Origin: Bacteroidia bacterium
GTDB taxonomy: Bacteria > Bacteroidota > Bacteroidia > Chitinophagales > Saprospiraceae
DNA: 10,062 nt
Direction of reading: 5' to 3'
NCBI GenBank assembly: GCA_030432855.1
Contig: JAUILM010000143.1
Coordinates: 1 to 10,062 of the forward strand
Under the pieces are notes generated by a model. That model saw only the letters and a program-made list of their open reading frames with translations, was not told where the DNA came from and ran no database searches. Numbering within the stretch: the stretch's first letter is position 1; every line of letters begins with the position of its first letter. A program made the position numbers and the translations under genes. Positions 1-7,306 of this stretch are shown piece by piece.

Positions 1-97
1 CGAAGTGCATCTTCTGCTTTTTACCATTGACGGTCATTTCAATCTCAATGTCTTGTTTTCCCTTAATGTTTGGAATGGGTACTGATAGCTGTAGCAT
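1..97 (-). CDS. N-terminal fragment of unrecognised small protein (runs off left edge)
   Basis: Reading the minus strand from an ATG at 97-95, the frame stays open to the window edge for 32 codons, beginning MLQLSVPIPNIKGKQDIEIE and continuing with TVNGKKQKMHF. There is no signal peptide. The alternating hydrophobic and charged residues with a central NGK turn look like beta strands. I do not recognise the family. The gene lies about 110 bases beyond the terminator of the TPR gene, in the same direction, so it probably has its own promoter, but I see no clear TAnnTTTG box. A 13-base imperfect palindrome (117-129) lies 20 bases upstream of the start. The evidence for a real gene is the open frame and the sensible composition; the fragment is too short to be certain. 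Confidence 0.5.
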   Translation of the reverse strand, partial: MLQLSVPIPNIKGKQDIEIEMTVNGKKQKMHF

Positions 98-200
98 ACA
101 CGTAATATTTTAAAATCCAACTAAGCTGGATCAATGAATGAATGTGTACCCTTTAATGAAATGTGCTATGGTAAATTAGATAATTTTTAGGGAACTCCAA

Positions 201-262
201 TCTATAAAACTAAAAATGTCCATCAGCTTGATGCCAATGGACATTCTATATCTATAAAACTA
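201..262. repeat. 12-base direct repeat flanking the terminator hairpin
   Basis: TCTATAAAACTA occurs at 201-212 and again at 251-262, exactly 50 bases apart, bracketing the hairpin at 215-245. The copies are identical. They could be a remnant of a small duplication or chance in AT-rich DNA; no function is evident. Confidence 0.5.
208..245 (-). terminator. Rho-independent terminator after the TPR gene
   Basis: On the minus strand a 9-base perfect stem AATGTCCAT / ATGGACATT (237-245 and 215-223) with a 13-base loop is followed directly by a T-rich run (TTTTTAGTTTT). It starts 36 bases past the TPR stop codon, the expected place for an intrinsic terminator. The stem is only moderately GC-rich, so its efficiency is uncertain. 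Confidence 0.6.
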
Positions 263-280
263 TTCTATTCAGATTCGAAA

Positions 281-1075
281 TTACTCCATCTGTCCAGCTT
301 TGTACTGGGCGTGATCATGATATTTGCCTGCAGGTACTTTTAGGTATGCTGCAGCTGCAGCACTTTTGTTACCTACTGCCTCCAACGCTTCCGCGTGCCC
401 AAGCAAGAATTTTCCTTCATCTTCTGCACCACCTAACTCAGCAGCTTTTTCGGCATGCGCTAATGCATCAGAAGGCTTGCCCGAGGCTATCAAAGCCTTC
501 GCCATGTAGTAACTTACATCTTTGTCTTCCTTAGCAGCCAGAAACGCTTCTCCACCTGCAATGGCCTGCTCATAATTTTCAGCAGCATAGCTTGTACCAA
601 TGATACTACCAGCACGACTGATGTATCGCTCAGCCCGATCTGCTTTATTGGCAGATTCAGCCACTTCAGCGGCTTTTAAATAAGCAGGTACTGCTTCAGC
701 GATCATGTCCTGATCATCGTATGATTTTGCAATACCATAGTAGCATGTATATGCCTTAGGGTTGAGCTCAATACCTTTCTCAAAGCGAGCCTTTGCCTCA
801 TCAAATTTTTCCTCCTTTAGCAATGCATTACCTGAGTAGTACGCCGCGATAGCACCATTACCTTTAGCTAATCGTAGCACTTTTGCATCATTTTCATCAT
901 CAGGATTAGCAAGCTCCATGGCCATCATAAGCTTGTCAAAAGCTACCTGATAATTCTTTGCTTTCAATTCCGCAAGTCCCTCATTGTAAGTACCTGCAGC
1001 CGTAGCCTCAGCATCCTGAGCCAAAGTAATACTCGTTGCCAGAAGCAAGAGCAGAAGAGTGTGAATAGTCTTCAT
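281..1075 (-). CDS. Secreted tetratricopeptide-repeat protein
   Basis: This 264-residue protein begins with a Sec signal peptide (K2, leucine-rich core 7-12, likely cleavage after A19, mature end QDAEA). It is not a lipoprotein: no cysteine is near the cleavage site. The remainder is helical and alanine-rich, with about six TPR-like units: roughly 26-59, 74-107, 108-141, 152-185 (degenerate), 186-219 and 220-254. The best fits are YYSGNALLKEEKFDEAKARF and YYGIAKSYDDQDMIAEAVPA. TPR arrays are protein-protein interaction scaffolds, so the protein probably binds a partner in the periplasm; no catalytic site is visible and the partner is unknown. Of the two neighbours on the same strand, DUF3500 ends 170 bases upstream and a hairpin terminator lies just downstream. 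The function beyond TPR scaffold is not recognisable. Confidence 0.9.
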   Translation of the reverse strand: MKTIHTLLLLLLATSITLAQDAEATAAGTYNEGLAELKAKNYQVAFDKLMMAMELANPDDENDAKVLRLAKGNGAIAAYYSGNALLKEEKFDEAKARFEKGIELNPKAYTCYYGIAKSYDDQDMIAEAVPAYLKAAEVAESANKADRAERYISRAGSIIGTSYAAENYEQAIAGGEAFLAAKEDKDVSYYMAKALIASGKPSDALAHAEKAAELGGAEDEGKFLLGHAEALEAVGNKSAAAAAYLKVPAGKYHDHAQYKAGQME

Positions 1076-1210
1076 ATATTCTCAATTATGTTTAGGTTGA
1101 ACAATTAACAGGATGCCGAAAATAATAAAAAAGTTGGCTAATTCCGAAATCTCAACGGAAGCAGTCTCTTTAATTAATTGGATATTAACACTTTACACAG
1201 CTCTTTGGAT

Positions 1211-1218
1211 CAAAATTA
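1211..1218 (-). promoter_or_regulatory. Possible -7 box upstream of the TPR gene
   Basis: The minus strand reads TAATTTTG, a perfect match to the Bacteroidota TAnnTTTG box, in the 170-base gap between the DUF3500 and TPR genes. No TTTG is at the matching -33 distance, and the implied 5' leader of about 130 bases is long, so this is only a candidate. Confidence 0.25.
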
Positions 1219-1245
1219 ACATGCATCAACCAACTTCCTGGAGGT

Positions 1246-2298
1246 CTAGTGTTGGCTTGCCTTTCGATGTTCAGCGATCAAATCTCTTCCAAAATCACCA
1301 TTGAAGTCCCTCCAGACGCAATGTATATGATTGGCATCGTTCTGTGTATTATCCACTTCTATAAGGAAAGTAGGGCCCTGTAAGCGATAATAATGTCCGG
1401 CCCCCATGCTGGTTGATCCGGCCCATGCAAATTTTATATTAAGATATCCCGCATCGCGCAGCTCCGCTCGACGGCGCTTGCCAACCTCAGCAGGCATAGC
1501 CGCAATAAATTCGTCAATGATAGCATCCACCATTTTCTTGTGAACAGTACTCATCTCACCATAGCTCACACCCAAATCGTCCAATGGTGTCACTCCGGCC
1601 TCGTTAGTAGTATAGATATCATAGGGAGCTTCTTCAAGAAATATAGCCTTCTTTTTTTGATCCTCAGGCAAAGCATTTATAAGATCCATACCCAAATCCT
1701 CTTCTGCCGCAAGCACACGCAATCCCTTTTTAGGTCCATCTAAACGAACCTCTGCCGGGTTTGCTCCCATAAATTGAGGTGTGGCAATCAACTCTCCATC
1801 TACAATGGTATAATGAAGCGATAGATGATGTCCCTGAAAACTCCATCCCCAGGCTCCATCATCACTTGGTGTCCCATAGATGGCTACATGATATTGTTCA
1901 GGATCTCTTCCATTATTGTCAGGTTCCAGCACTTGTAATACGGTTTCCAGGTCGATAATCTCCTCTGCCTTAGAAAATCCTTCCTCACTAAGACATGATC
2001 GCAAAAGATCAAAGGCCAGAGCATCCTGACTATCTGATAGTTCCTTGATTGAAATGCCATTCCGTTCGTACATGGCTACCGGCAAGTAATGCCAATTGGA
2101 CCTCAGATCATCCTCGAAAGCCACGTGGGCTTTCTCTTTTTGCTCTTCTGTCAACGCAGTAAGAAATGTATTAGCACTGGTAACCAGGCTGTTCTTTGAT
2201 TTCATCATCCCAGCCTCCTGAGTTGCACCCGTAGGTGAGGTACAATACAAAAGAGTAAGACACAAGGCAGAAATCAGAATAATTTGCAGTGTTTTCAT
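1246..2298 (-). CDS. Exported DUF3500 family protein
   Basis: This 350-residue protein has an N-terminal export signal (hydrophobic stretch 5-18). C19 might be lipidated, but LLYC has a tyrosine at -1 and is a poor lipobox, so lipoprotein or plain Sec export are both possible. Residues about 38-345 resemble DUF3500. I rely on WGWSFQGHHLSLHYTIVDGE (150-169), FMGANPAEV (176-184), GLRVLAAEEDLGMDLINAL (192-210), and the C-terminal HYYRLQGPTFLIEVDNTQND and NHIHCVWRDFNGDFG (302-337). The histidines H157, H158, H162, H302, H324 and H326 lie in these conserved blocks and could bind metal; that is inference. The family has no biochemical function that I know of. The gene begins 107 bases after the last exporter gene, in the same direction and with no visible terminator between, so partial read-through from the operon is possible. 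I found no good promoter of its own. Confidence 0.88.
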   Translation of the reverse strand: MKTLQIILISALCLTLLYCTSPTGATQEAGMMKSKNSLVTSANTFLTALTEEQKEKAHVAFEDDLRSNWHYLPVAMYERNGISIKELSDSQDALAFDLLRSCLSEEGFSKAEEIIDLETVLQVLEPDNNGRDPEQYHVAIYGTPSDDGAWGWSFQGHHLSLHYTIVDGELIATPQFMGANPAEVRLDGPKKGLRVLAAEEDLGMDLINALPEDQKKKAIFLEEAPYDIYTTNEAGVTPLDDLGVSYGEMSTVHKKMVDAIIDEFIAAMPAEVGKRRRAELRDAGYLNIKFAWAGSTSMGAGHYYRLQGPTFLIEVDNTQNDANHIHCVWRDFNGDFGRDLIAEHRKASQH

Positions 2299-2307
2299 GA
2301 TTCTAGT

Positions 2308-2409
2308 TTATTTAATTTTGCAGGCATAAGTTACACAATCACCGGGATTTGGGGTCATGTAGCTCAAAGAAAGAGTGAGTCTTACATAAGAATCTCCACC
2401 AAGTTTCAT
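2308..2409 (-). CDS. Candidate 33-residue ORF coupled to the last permease
   Basis: An ATG at 2409-2407 overlaps the TGA stop of the preceding permease (2408-2406) in an ATGA arrangement, the same junction found three times elsewhere in this operon. It opens a 33-codon frame ending in TAA just 9 bases before the DUF3500 start. The peptide contains LTLSLSYMTPNPGDCVTYAC, with two cysteines and a strand-like pattern but no signal peptide or membrane helix. I recognise no family. A 33-codon open frame can easily occur by chance, and this frame also runs open into the permease gene as a shadow. The case rests on the ATGA junction and on it filling the gap to DUF3500. Confidence 0.25.
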   Translation of the reverse strand: MKLGGDSYVRLTLSLSYMTPNPGDCVTYACKIK

Positions 2410-3524
2410 GTTTGCTTTCGATAGGACCAAACAGCCAGCGTATTTAAAACCAGCCCACCTAGAGTAATTACAAGAAAATGGAAGCGAATATCGGTGAAAG
2501 TACCGCCTTTCAACAGCACAATCCGGGTCGCATCTACTATATATGTCACTGGATTGATCCAGGCAACAATCTGGGCCCACGACGGCATGCTTTCAATAGG
2601 GGTATAGAGTCCGCTCATGAGGATAAAGATCAGCATGAAAAAGAAAGCGACCATCATGGCCTGCTGCTGAGTATCGGTAAAGTTTGAAATCATCAGACCA
2701 AATCCCAATATGGCAAATAGATACACTCCTCCAAAAACATATAGTACTCCAATGTTAGCTTCCGGTACGATTCCATGGACAAAGTAGCTGATGGCGAGTC
2801 CAATGGTGAGGACTACAAATCCAAGCAGCCAAAATGGAATTAATTTACCCAAAATAAACTGATGCTTTCTTATTGGGGATACATTTAATTGTTCAATGGT
2901 TCCAATCTCCTTTTCCTTTACAATATTCAGAGCCGATAAAAAGCCACCTACCATAGTAAGCAGGACCGCAAGAATGCCCGGCACCATAAAACGCTGGTAA
3001 TTACTGTGCACATTATACCACTGACTATGTACTACCTCTATCTGTGGTTCAGGATTAAATGCTGGCCACTGAACCCACTCACTTCTCACATGCCGGTTAA
3101 ATTCACCAATGATATTATTAGCATACGCGGCACCTAAATTCCCCTTAGTACCATTTGTCGCATTCACGGCCATCAAGAGCGTAGCTTCATCCTCCCTAAT
3201 CAATGTAGCCTCAAAGTCAGCAGGAATTTCAATAAAGAGATCTACGACATCATCTTCTATCCACTGCATCGCTTCCTTCTGTGAATTTGAGTATCCGGTA
3301 AGATTAAAATAATTTGAAAACTCAATTTTTCGCACCAGTTCACGGGCATAAGTCGATCGATCGTGATCAACAATTCCAATATTCACATTCTGAATTTCGT
3401 AGTCAGCAGCAAAAGGTAAAATCAAGAGTTGAATAGCAGGCATAATAAAAATAAGACGCAGAATTGCCGGATCCCGGAAGATCTGTTTAAACTCTTTTCT
3501 CAAGATGTACCGCATCTTTCTCAT
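2406..3524 (-). CDS. ABC-2 type export permease (second permease of the pair)
   Basis: This 372-residue inner-membrane subunit has the YbhR/YbhS-type ABC-2 layout: an amphipathic N terminus (MRYILRKEFKQIFRDPAILR), TM1 about 21-40, a large periplasmic domain 41-177, then five helices near 178-199, 228-249, 258-280, 288-309 and 346-366. The cytoplasmic stretch NIVKEKEIGTIEQLNVSP (200-217) is the family's conserved motif, expected to contact the ATPase. GLYTPIESMPSWAQ (305-318) is the usual motif after TM5. The start overlaps the stop of the partner permease by ATGA (3521-3524), suggesting translational coupling; M4 is an alternative start. It should pair with the upstream permease and use the two ATPases encoded before it. 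The substrate cannot be deduced from the sequence. Confidence 0.93.
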   Translation of the reverse strand: MRKMRYILRKEFKQIFRDPAILRLIFIMPAIQLLILPFAADYEIQNVNIGIVDHDRSTYARELVRKIEFSNYFNLTGYSNSQKEAMQWIEDDVVDLFIEIPADFEATLIREDEATLLMAVNATNGTKGNLGAAYANNIIGEFNRHVRSEWVQWPAFNPEPQIEVVHSQWYNVHSNYQRFMVPGILAVLLTMVGGFLSALNIVKEKEIGTIEQLNVSPIRKHQFILGKLIPFWLLGFVVLTIGLAISYFVHGIVPEANIGVLYVFGGVYLFAILGFGLMISNFTDTQQQAMMVAFFFMLIFILMSGLYTPIESMPSWAQIVAWINPVTYIVDATRIVLLKGGTFTDIRFHFLVITLGGLVLNTLAVWSYRKQT

Positions 3525-4627
3525 GCCATTCGTACTTTAAAGTTTCTCACGCTCAGTACCAAAAAGAATATCGCGAAGCCGCACAGGGTCAAAAATTCCT
3601 TTAGAATAGCTTCCATACCCAAACCCTTTATCATAATGGATTGAATGGAAAAAAAATACCACTTAGCAGGTACAATATTAGAAATCCACTGAAGCGGAAT
3701 AGGCATACTTTCAATAGGAAACATAAAGCCGCTAAACATCATAGTGGGCAACATAAGACCCATTAATGAAATCATCATAGCCACCTGTTGGGAGTTAGTA
3801 ATCGTACTAATCAACAGTCCAAGTGCCAGCGCCGATATAATGAAAATAAGACTCACCACATACAGTAATATTATACTACCAGAAATAGGTACTCCCAATA
3901 AAAAAACACTCAGTAATAGTATAATGGATAATATACCCACACTCAAGCCAATGTAGGGTACTGCCTTCGAGAAAACGACAGCCAAAGGATGCATGGGAGA
4001 CACTAATAATATTTCCATATTCCCCAGCTCCTTTTCTTTTACAATTGAGACTGATGTCATCATGGTACAGATGAGCATGAGGACGAGCGCAATCACGCCA
4101 GGTACAAAAGTAAAAGCACCCAGCAATTGGGGATTGTACATCATGCGTGTCTGCACATGGATCGTGTAGGGTAAAGACACCTCATTAATGACACGGGTCT
4201 GAAAGTCTCTAGTAATGGCATTTATATAATTGATCAGTGTAGCACTGAGATTGGGATTTGATCCATCGGTCACTAATTGCAATTGTGACTCATGCTGGTG
4301 CACAAGTTGCTGCGTAAAATTGTTAGGAAATACGACTACCATCTTCGCTTCACCGGATCGAAGCGACCGGTCAATCTCATTCATGGATCGTAAATAAGTA
4401 ACCGTTTCAAAGTATCTGCTAGCCTCAATTTTATCGGTCAATTCTTTGCTGTAGGAATCTCCGGCAAAATCCAGAATGGCAATTCGTGTATTTTTCACTT
4501 CATTTGAAAGTGCGTATCCAAAAATCAGAATTTGGACAATGGGCATACCAATGAGAACCAGAAGCGTTCGGTAGTCCCGACTTATGTGATACCATTCCTT
4601 TTTCACAAATGCCCAAAACTGTTTCAT
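3521..4627 (-). CDS. ABC-2 type export permease (first permease of the pair)
   Basis: This is a 368-residue membrane subunit when started at the ATG at 4627-4625 (MKQFWAFVKKEWYHISRDYR). A longer reading to 4672 adds 15 residues that overlap the ATPase gene and do not belong to the family. The short start follows a strong ribosome-binding sequence, lies one base after the ATPase stop, and matches the N terminus of the sister permease. TM1 is about 21-40, the periplasmic domain 41-173, and further helices lie near 174-194, 224-245, 252-276, 282-305 and 344-361. SIVKEKELGNMEILLVSP (194-211) is the conserved cytoplasmic motif, and SGFMFPIESMPIPLQ (299-313) the motif after TM5. The two permeases resemble each other along their length, so they probably arose by duplication and form a heterodimer, as YbhS and YbhR are thought to do. 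Confidence 0.93.
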   Translation of the reverse strand: MKQFWAFVKKEWYHISRDYRTLLVLIGMPIVQILIFGYALSNEVKNTRIAILDFAGDSYSKELTDKIEASRYFETVTYLRSMNEIDRSLRSGEAKMVVVFPNNFTQQLVHQHESQLQLVTDGSNPNLSATLINYINAITRDFQTRVINEVSLPYTIHVQTRMMYNPQLLGAFTFVPGVIALVLMLICTMMTSVSIVKEKELGNMEILLVSPMHPLAVVFSKAVPYIGLSVGILSIILLLSVFLLGVPISGSIILLYVVSLIFIISALALGLLISTITNSQQVAMMISLMGLMLPTMMFSGFMFPIESMPIPLQWISNIVPAKWYFFSIQSIMIKGLGMEAILKEFLTLCGFAIFFLVLSVRNFKVRMA

Positions 4628-4628
4628 A

Positions 4629-5363
4629 TCAATCCCCCCTTGTGGCTTCTCTTGCCAATGAATAAAAAACACGCTCCATCGTAGCGAGTCCCATATCTCG
4701 CTTCAGTTTTTCAGGTGCATCCAGAGCACGAATATTCCCATCCACCATAATAGCAACACGATCGCAGTACTCGGCCTCATCCATATAATGTGTAGTAACA
4801 AATATGGTAATACCGGTCGCAGCGGCTTCGTAGATCAACTCCCAAAACTGACGTCTCGTCAGAGGATCTACTCCCCCCGTTGGCTCATCCAAAAAAACGA
4901 TCGAGGGACGATGCATGATCGCAATAGAAAATGCTAATTTTTGTTTCCACCCTAAGGGCAACTCAGCTACCATGATTTCTTCCTCCCCTCTTAGATCTAA
5001 TCGCTCTATGAGCTCCTCACCCCTGTCCTTTATCTCTCCCCTTGTTAGTCCATAAATGCCTCCGTAAAATTCAATATTCTCAAGAACCGTAAGATCTGCA
5101 TAGAGCGAAAATTTTTGGCTCATATATCCGATGCGTTGCTTTATTTCCTCAGCCTGTCTGTACACATCAAATCCCGCTACCGATGCCTGTCCACTGGTCG
5201 GGCGGCTTAATCCACAGAGCATCCGCATGGCCGTCGTCTTTCCGGCACCATTAGCCCCTAAAAAGCCAAAGATTTCACCAGACTTTACAGTAAAGGTGAT
5301 GGAATTAACTGCAGTAAATGAACCGAACTTCTTGGTCAGACTTTCAACCTCTATGCTGAACAT
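4629..5363 (-). CDS. ABC exporter ATPase, second nucleotide-binding subunit (LPLGW signature)
   Basis: This 244-residue cytoplasmic ATPase powers the exporter. It has a Walker A GANGAGKT (36-43), Q-loop glutamine Q83 in YMSQKFSLY, signature region ELPLGWKQKLA (134-144), Walker B IVFLDEPT (155-162) with catalytic E160, D-loop GGVD (163-166) and switch histidine H192 in TTHYMDEAE. The signature departs from LSGGQ/LSGGM; from memory, the second ATPase half of YbhF/RbbA-type proteins has a similar LPLG form. All the hydrolysis residues are present. It lacks the C-terminal extension seen in its partner. The gene starts 6 bases after the first ATPase gene and ends 1 base before the first permease. 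In E. coli YbhF the two ATPase domains are one polypeptide; here they are separate genes in the same order. Confidence 0.95.
   Translation of the reverse strand: MFSIEVESLTKKFGSFTAVNSITFTVKSGEIFGFLGANGAGKTTAMRMLCGLSRPTSGQASVAGFDVYRQAEEIKQRIGYMSQKFSLYADLTVLENIEFYGGIYGLTRGEIKDRGEELIERLDLRGEEEIMVAELPLGWKQKLAFSIAIMHRPSIVFLDEPTGGVDPLTRRQFWELIYEAAATGITIFVTTHYMDEAEYCDRVAIMVDGNIRALDAPEKLKRDMGLATMERVFYSLAREATRGD
4634..4641 (-). promoter_or_regulatory. Strong Shine-Dalgarno-like site that decides the permease start
   Basis: The minus strand reads AAGGGGGG, followed by ATTGAT and the ATG at 4627. It lies inside the last codons of the upstream ATPase (Thr-Arg-Gly-Asp). Such a purine-rich site at ideal spacing supports the start at 4627 over 4672 and is unusual here, since most genes in the window have no recognisable Shine-Dalgarno sequence. 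Confidence 0.55.
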
Positions 5364-5369
5364 ATTTAT

Positions 5370-6281
5370 TTATTGTTGCATTAGATTCATGAAACAATCT
5401 TCAATCGTCGGCGTAATGAGCTCCACCCTGACATTTTCATGCCCAGATTTTTCCAAATCCTTTCGTATTACGGTCGGATCTATGTCAGGTTTTAGTTGTA
5501 CATGATGCTCTGCCCCAAATGTATTGCATGACACCACTGAGGTATGATCTCTTAGGTCATTCATGACATTATACATATCATCAGCACTGACTCCATATAG
5601 GGGGCTATCAAATTCACTAATTAATCCGGAAGGTGTATTAATGGAAAGTATCTGACCATCCTGAATTAAAGCAATTTCGTCACACATACTGGCTTCATCC
5701 ATATAAGGTGTGGAAGCAAGAATGGTAATACCTTTTGTCTGGAGTCTTTTCAGCATATCCCAAAACTCAGCCCGTGACACCACATCAACGCCTGTCGTAG
5801 GTTCGTCCAGAAAAAGTACCTCTGGCCGATGTACCAAAGCACAACAAAGGGCTAGTTTTTGTTTCATTCCTCCAGAGAGAGCACCGGCCTTCCGGTCCCG
5901 AAAAGGCTCCAGTTGAATATATATATCCTTGATCAGGTTATAATTTTCATCAATAGTGGTTCCAAAGATGGTAGCAAAAAATTTGAGATTCTCAAGTACA
6001 CTTAGATCCTGATACAGTGAGAATTTGCCCGGCATGTATCCCACTATTCTTCTTATTTTCTGGTAGTCCTTTATGACATCATATTTCTGTACTGTTGCCT
6101 GTCCCTCATCGGCTAAAATCAGCGTGGTTAATATTCTAAAGAGTGTAGTTTTCCCGGCACCATCAGGTCCTATGAGTCCAAAAATCTTTCCGGGCTCCAC
6201 CTGAAAGGAGATATTTTGTAAGGCCGAAACTTTCCGATCTCCTACAAAAGACTTGGATATATTTTCGATCTGAATACTCAT
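5370..6281 (-). CDS. ABC exporter ATPase, first nucleotide-binding subunit (degenerate Q-loop and switch)
   Basis: This 303-residue ATPase corresponds to the first half of YbhF-type proteins. It has Walker A GPDGAGKT (38-45), a canonical signature LSGGMKQ (135-141), Walker B VLFLDEPT (155-162) with E160, and D-loop TGVD. Two normally conserved residues are replaced: the Q-loop reads YMPGKFSLY, with G85 for glutamine, and the switch reads ASTPYMDEA, with P192 for histidine. It can therefore probably bind ATP but hydrolyse it poorly at its own Walker site. Residues about 222-303 form a C-terminal extension ending ITPTIEDCFMNLMQQ, a form common in ABC-2 drug-export ATPases. The start overlaps the adaptor stop by ATGA (6278-6281). 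The frame is intact, so this is a specialised subunit and not a pseudogene. Confidence 0.95.
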   Translation of the reverse strand: MSIQIENISKSFVGDRKVSALQNISFQVEPGKIFGLIGPDGAGKTTLFRILTTLILADEGQATVQKYDVIKDYQKIRRIVGYMPGKFSLYQDLSVLENLKFFATIFGTTIDENYNLIKDIYIQLEPFRDRKAGALSGGMKQKLALCCALVHRPEVLFLDEPTTGVDVVSRAEFWDMLKRLQTKGITILASTPYMDEASMCDEIALIQDGQILSINTPSGLISEFDSPLYGVSADDMYNVMNDLRDHTSVVSCNTFGAEHHVQLKPDIDPTVIRKDLEKSGHENVRVELITPTIEDCFMNLMQQ

Positions 6282-7303
6282 GATGCTTCTTCATCATTAT
6301 TAAATGAGACTTCGCCATACATGCCAATTTTTATAAATCCATCATTCTTCACATTTAGTTTAATAGCGTACACCAGGTTGGCCCTTTCATCCTTGGTTTG
6401 AATGGATTTCGGAGTGAATTCTGCTTCATCCGATATCCAGATTACTTTTGCAGTATATTTTTTGAAGCTACCATCAGTTTGATCGATAAAAACGGTGGCC
6501 TCCTGACCTATTTTAATGTCTGGCAATAGAGAACCATCCACATAGGCACGCAACTCCATGTTCTGGAGATCCGCCAGTTTATATAAGGGTTTACCCATGG
6601 TAGCAAACTCACCCTCTTCAATATATTTGGTCAAAATGGTTCCATTCATCGGATTCAAAACTTTAGCCCGACGCATATACTCTTCCACCTGCGATCTTTT
6701 TTGCTCTAATGGTAATTTCTCACTGACGATGGCTCTATTCTGGATGGCCGTATTATCACGTACTGCCTTTATCTGAGCATTTATCACTGCTTTCCGACTA
6801 ATCGCTGCCTGTATTTGATCCTGGATAAAATCTACCTGCCCATTTATCTGATCCATTTGCTGTTCGGTTGCAGCTTCAGCATTAAATAGTCTCGTAATTC
6901 TATCCTGCTCTTTTTTAGCGGTATTTAATTGCGTTTGCAGCGTCTTTATTTCAGCATCAGCGGCGATAATCTGCTGCTCATAAATGCCAATCTGTGGAGC
7001 TGCGCTTTGCTGCTTGTCTTCCACGGCTTCCATGCTAGCATCTATCTGCGCTTGCTGAATTGAAAAATCAATAAAGTCGAGATAAACAGCAGTATCTCCT
7101 TTCGATACATAGTCACCCTCTTCGAAGGGAAACTTCAGAACCTTACCCGGTACTTCGGCACTTACGATTACCTCTTTAGCTTCGAAAGTGCCGGTAGCAT
7201 CATGCTCGTTTTCACCATCACCACAACTGAGCATCATGACGGATAATGCCATGACAATAATATTTCGGAAATACACTTCACTGGATTTTTGAAATTGCTT
7301 CAT
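6278..7303 (-). CDS. HlyD-type periplasmic adaptor, probable lipoprotein
   Basis: This 341-residue membrane-fusion protein should link the ABC permeases to the outer-membrane channel. Residues 13-26 are a hydrophobic export signal ending in MMLSC, with C27 as the probable lipidated residue (fair lipobox; M at -3 is not ideal). Residues 37-77 are the first half of the barrel-sandwich (lipoyl-like) domain (GTFEAKEVIVSAEVPGKVLK). A long coiled-coil hairpin runs from about 80 to 213, and the second lipoyl half is at 214-247 (VLNPMNGTILTKYIEEGEFA). The rest is a beta-barrel with the family motif SDEAEFTPKSIQTKDERANL (291-310). Length and layout match YbhG/YhiI-like adaptors. The gene starts 3 bases after the channel gene and overlaps the first ATPase by ATGA. 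Confidence 0.93.
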   Translation of the reverse strand: MKQFQKSSEVYFRNIIVMALSVMMLSCGDGENEHDATGTFEAKEVIVSAEVPGKVLKFPFEEGDYVSKGDTAVYLDFIDFSIQQAQIDASMEAVEDKQQSAAPQIGIYEQQIIAADAEIKTLQTQLNTAKKEQDRITRLFNAEAATEQQMDQINGQVDFIQDQIQAAISRKAVINAQIKAVRDNTAIQNRAIVSEKLPLEQKRSQVEEYMRRAKVLNPMNGTILTKYIEEGEFATMGKPLYKLADLQNMELRAYVDGSLLPDIKIGQEATVFIDQTDGSFKKYTAKVIWISDEAEFTPKSIQTKDERANLVYAIKLNVKNDGFIKIGMYGEVSFNNDEEAS

Positions 7304-7306
7304 GAA

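Noticed and set aside
4628..4672. Upstream extension of the first permease (MFFIHWQEKPQGGID)
   Set aside because: It overlaps the ATPase C terminus, is not part of the ABC-2 family N terminus, and a strong ribosome-binding sequence precedes the ATG at 4627.
5131..5505. 124-codon plus-strand open frame opposite the two ATPase genes
   Set aside because: It lies antisense across two well-supported ATPase genes and has no recognisable domain, signal or promoter; a shadow frame.
5370..6281. First ATPase as a decaying pseudogene because of the lost Q and H
   Set aside because: The frame is full-length with intact Walker A, signature and Walker B, and the losses fit the degenerate site of a heterodimer.
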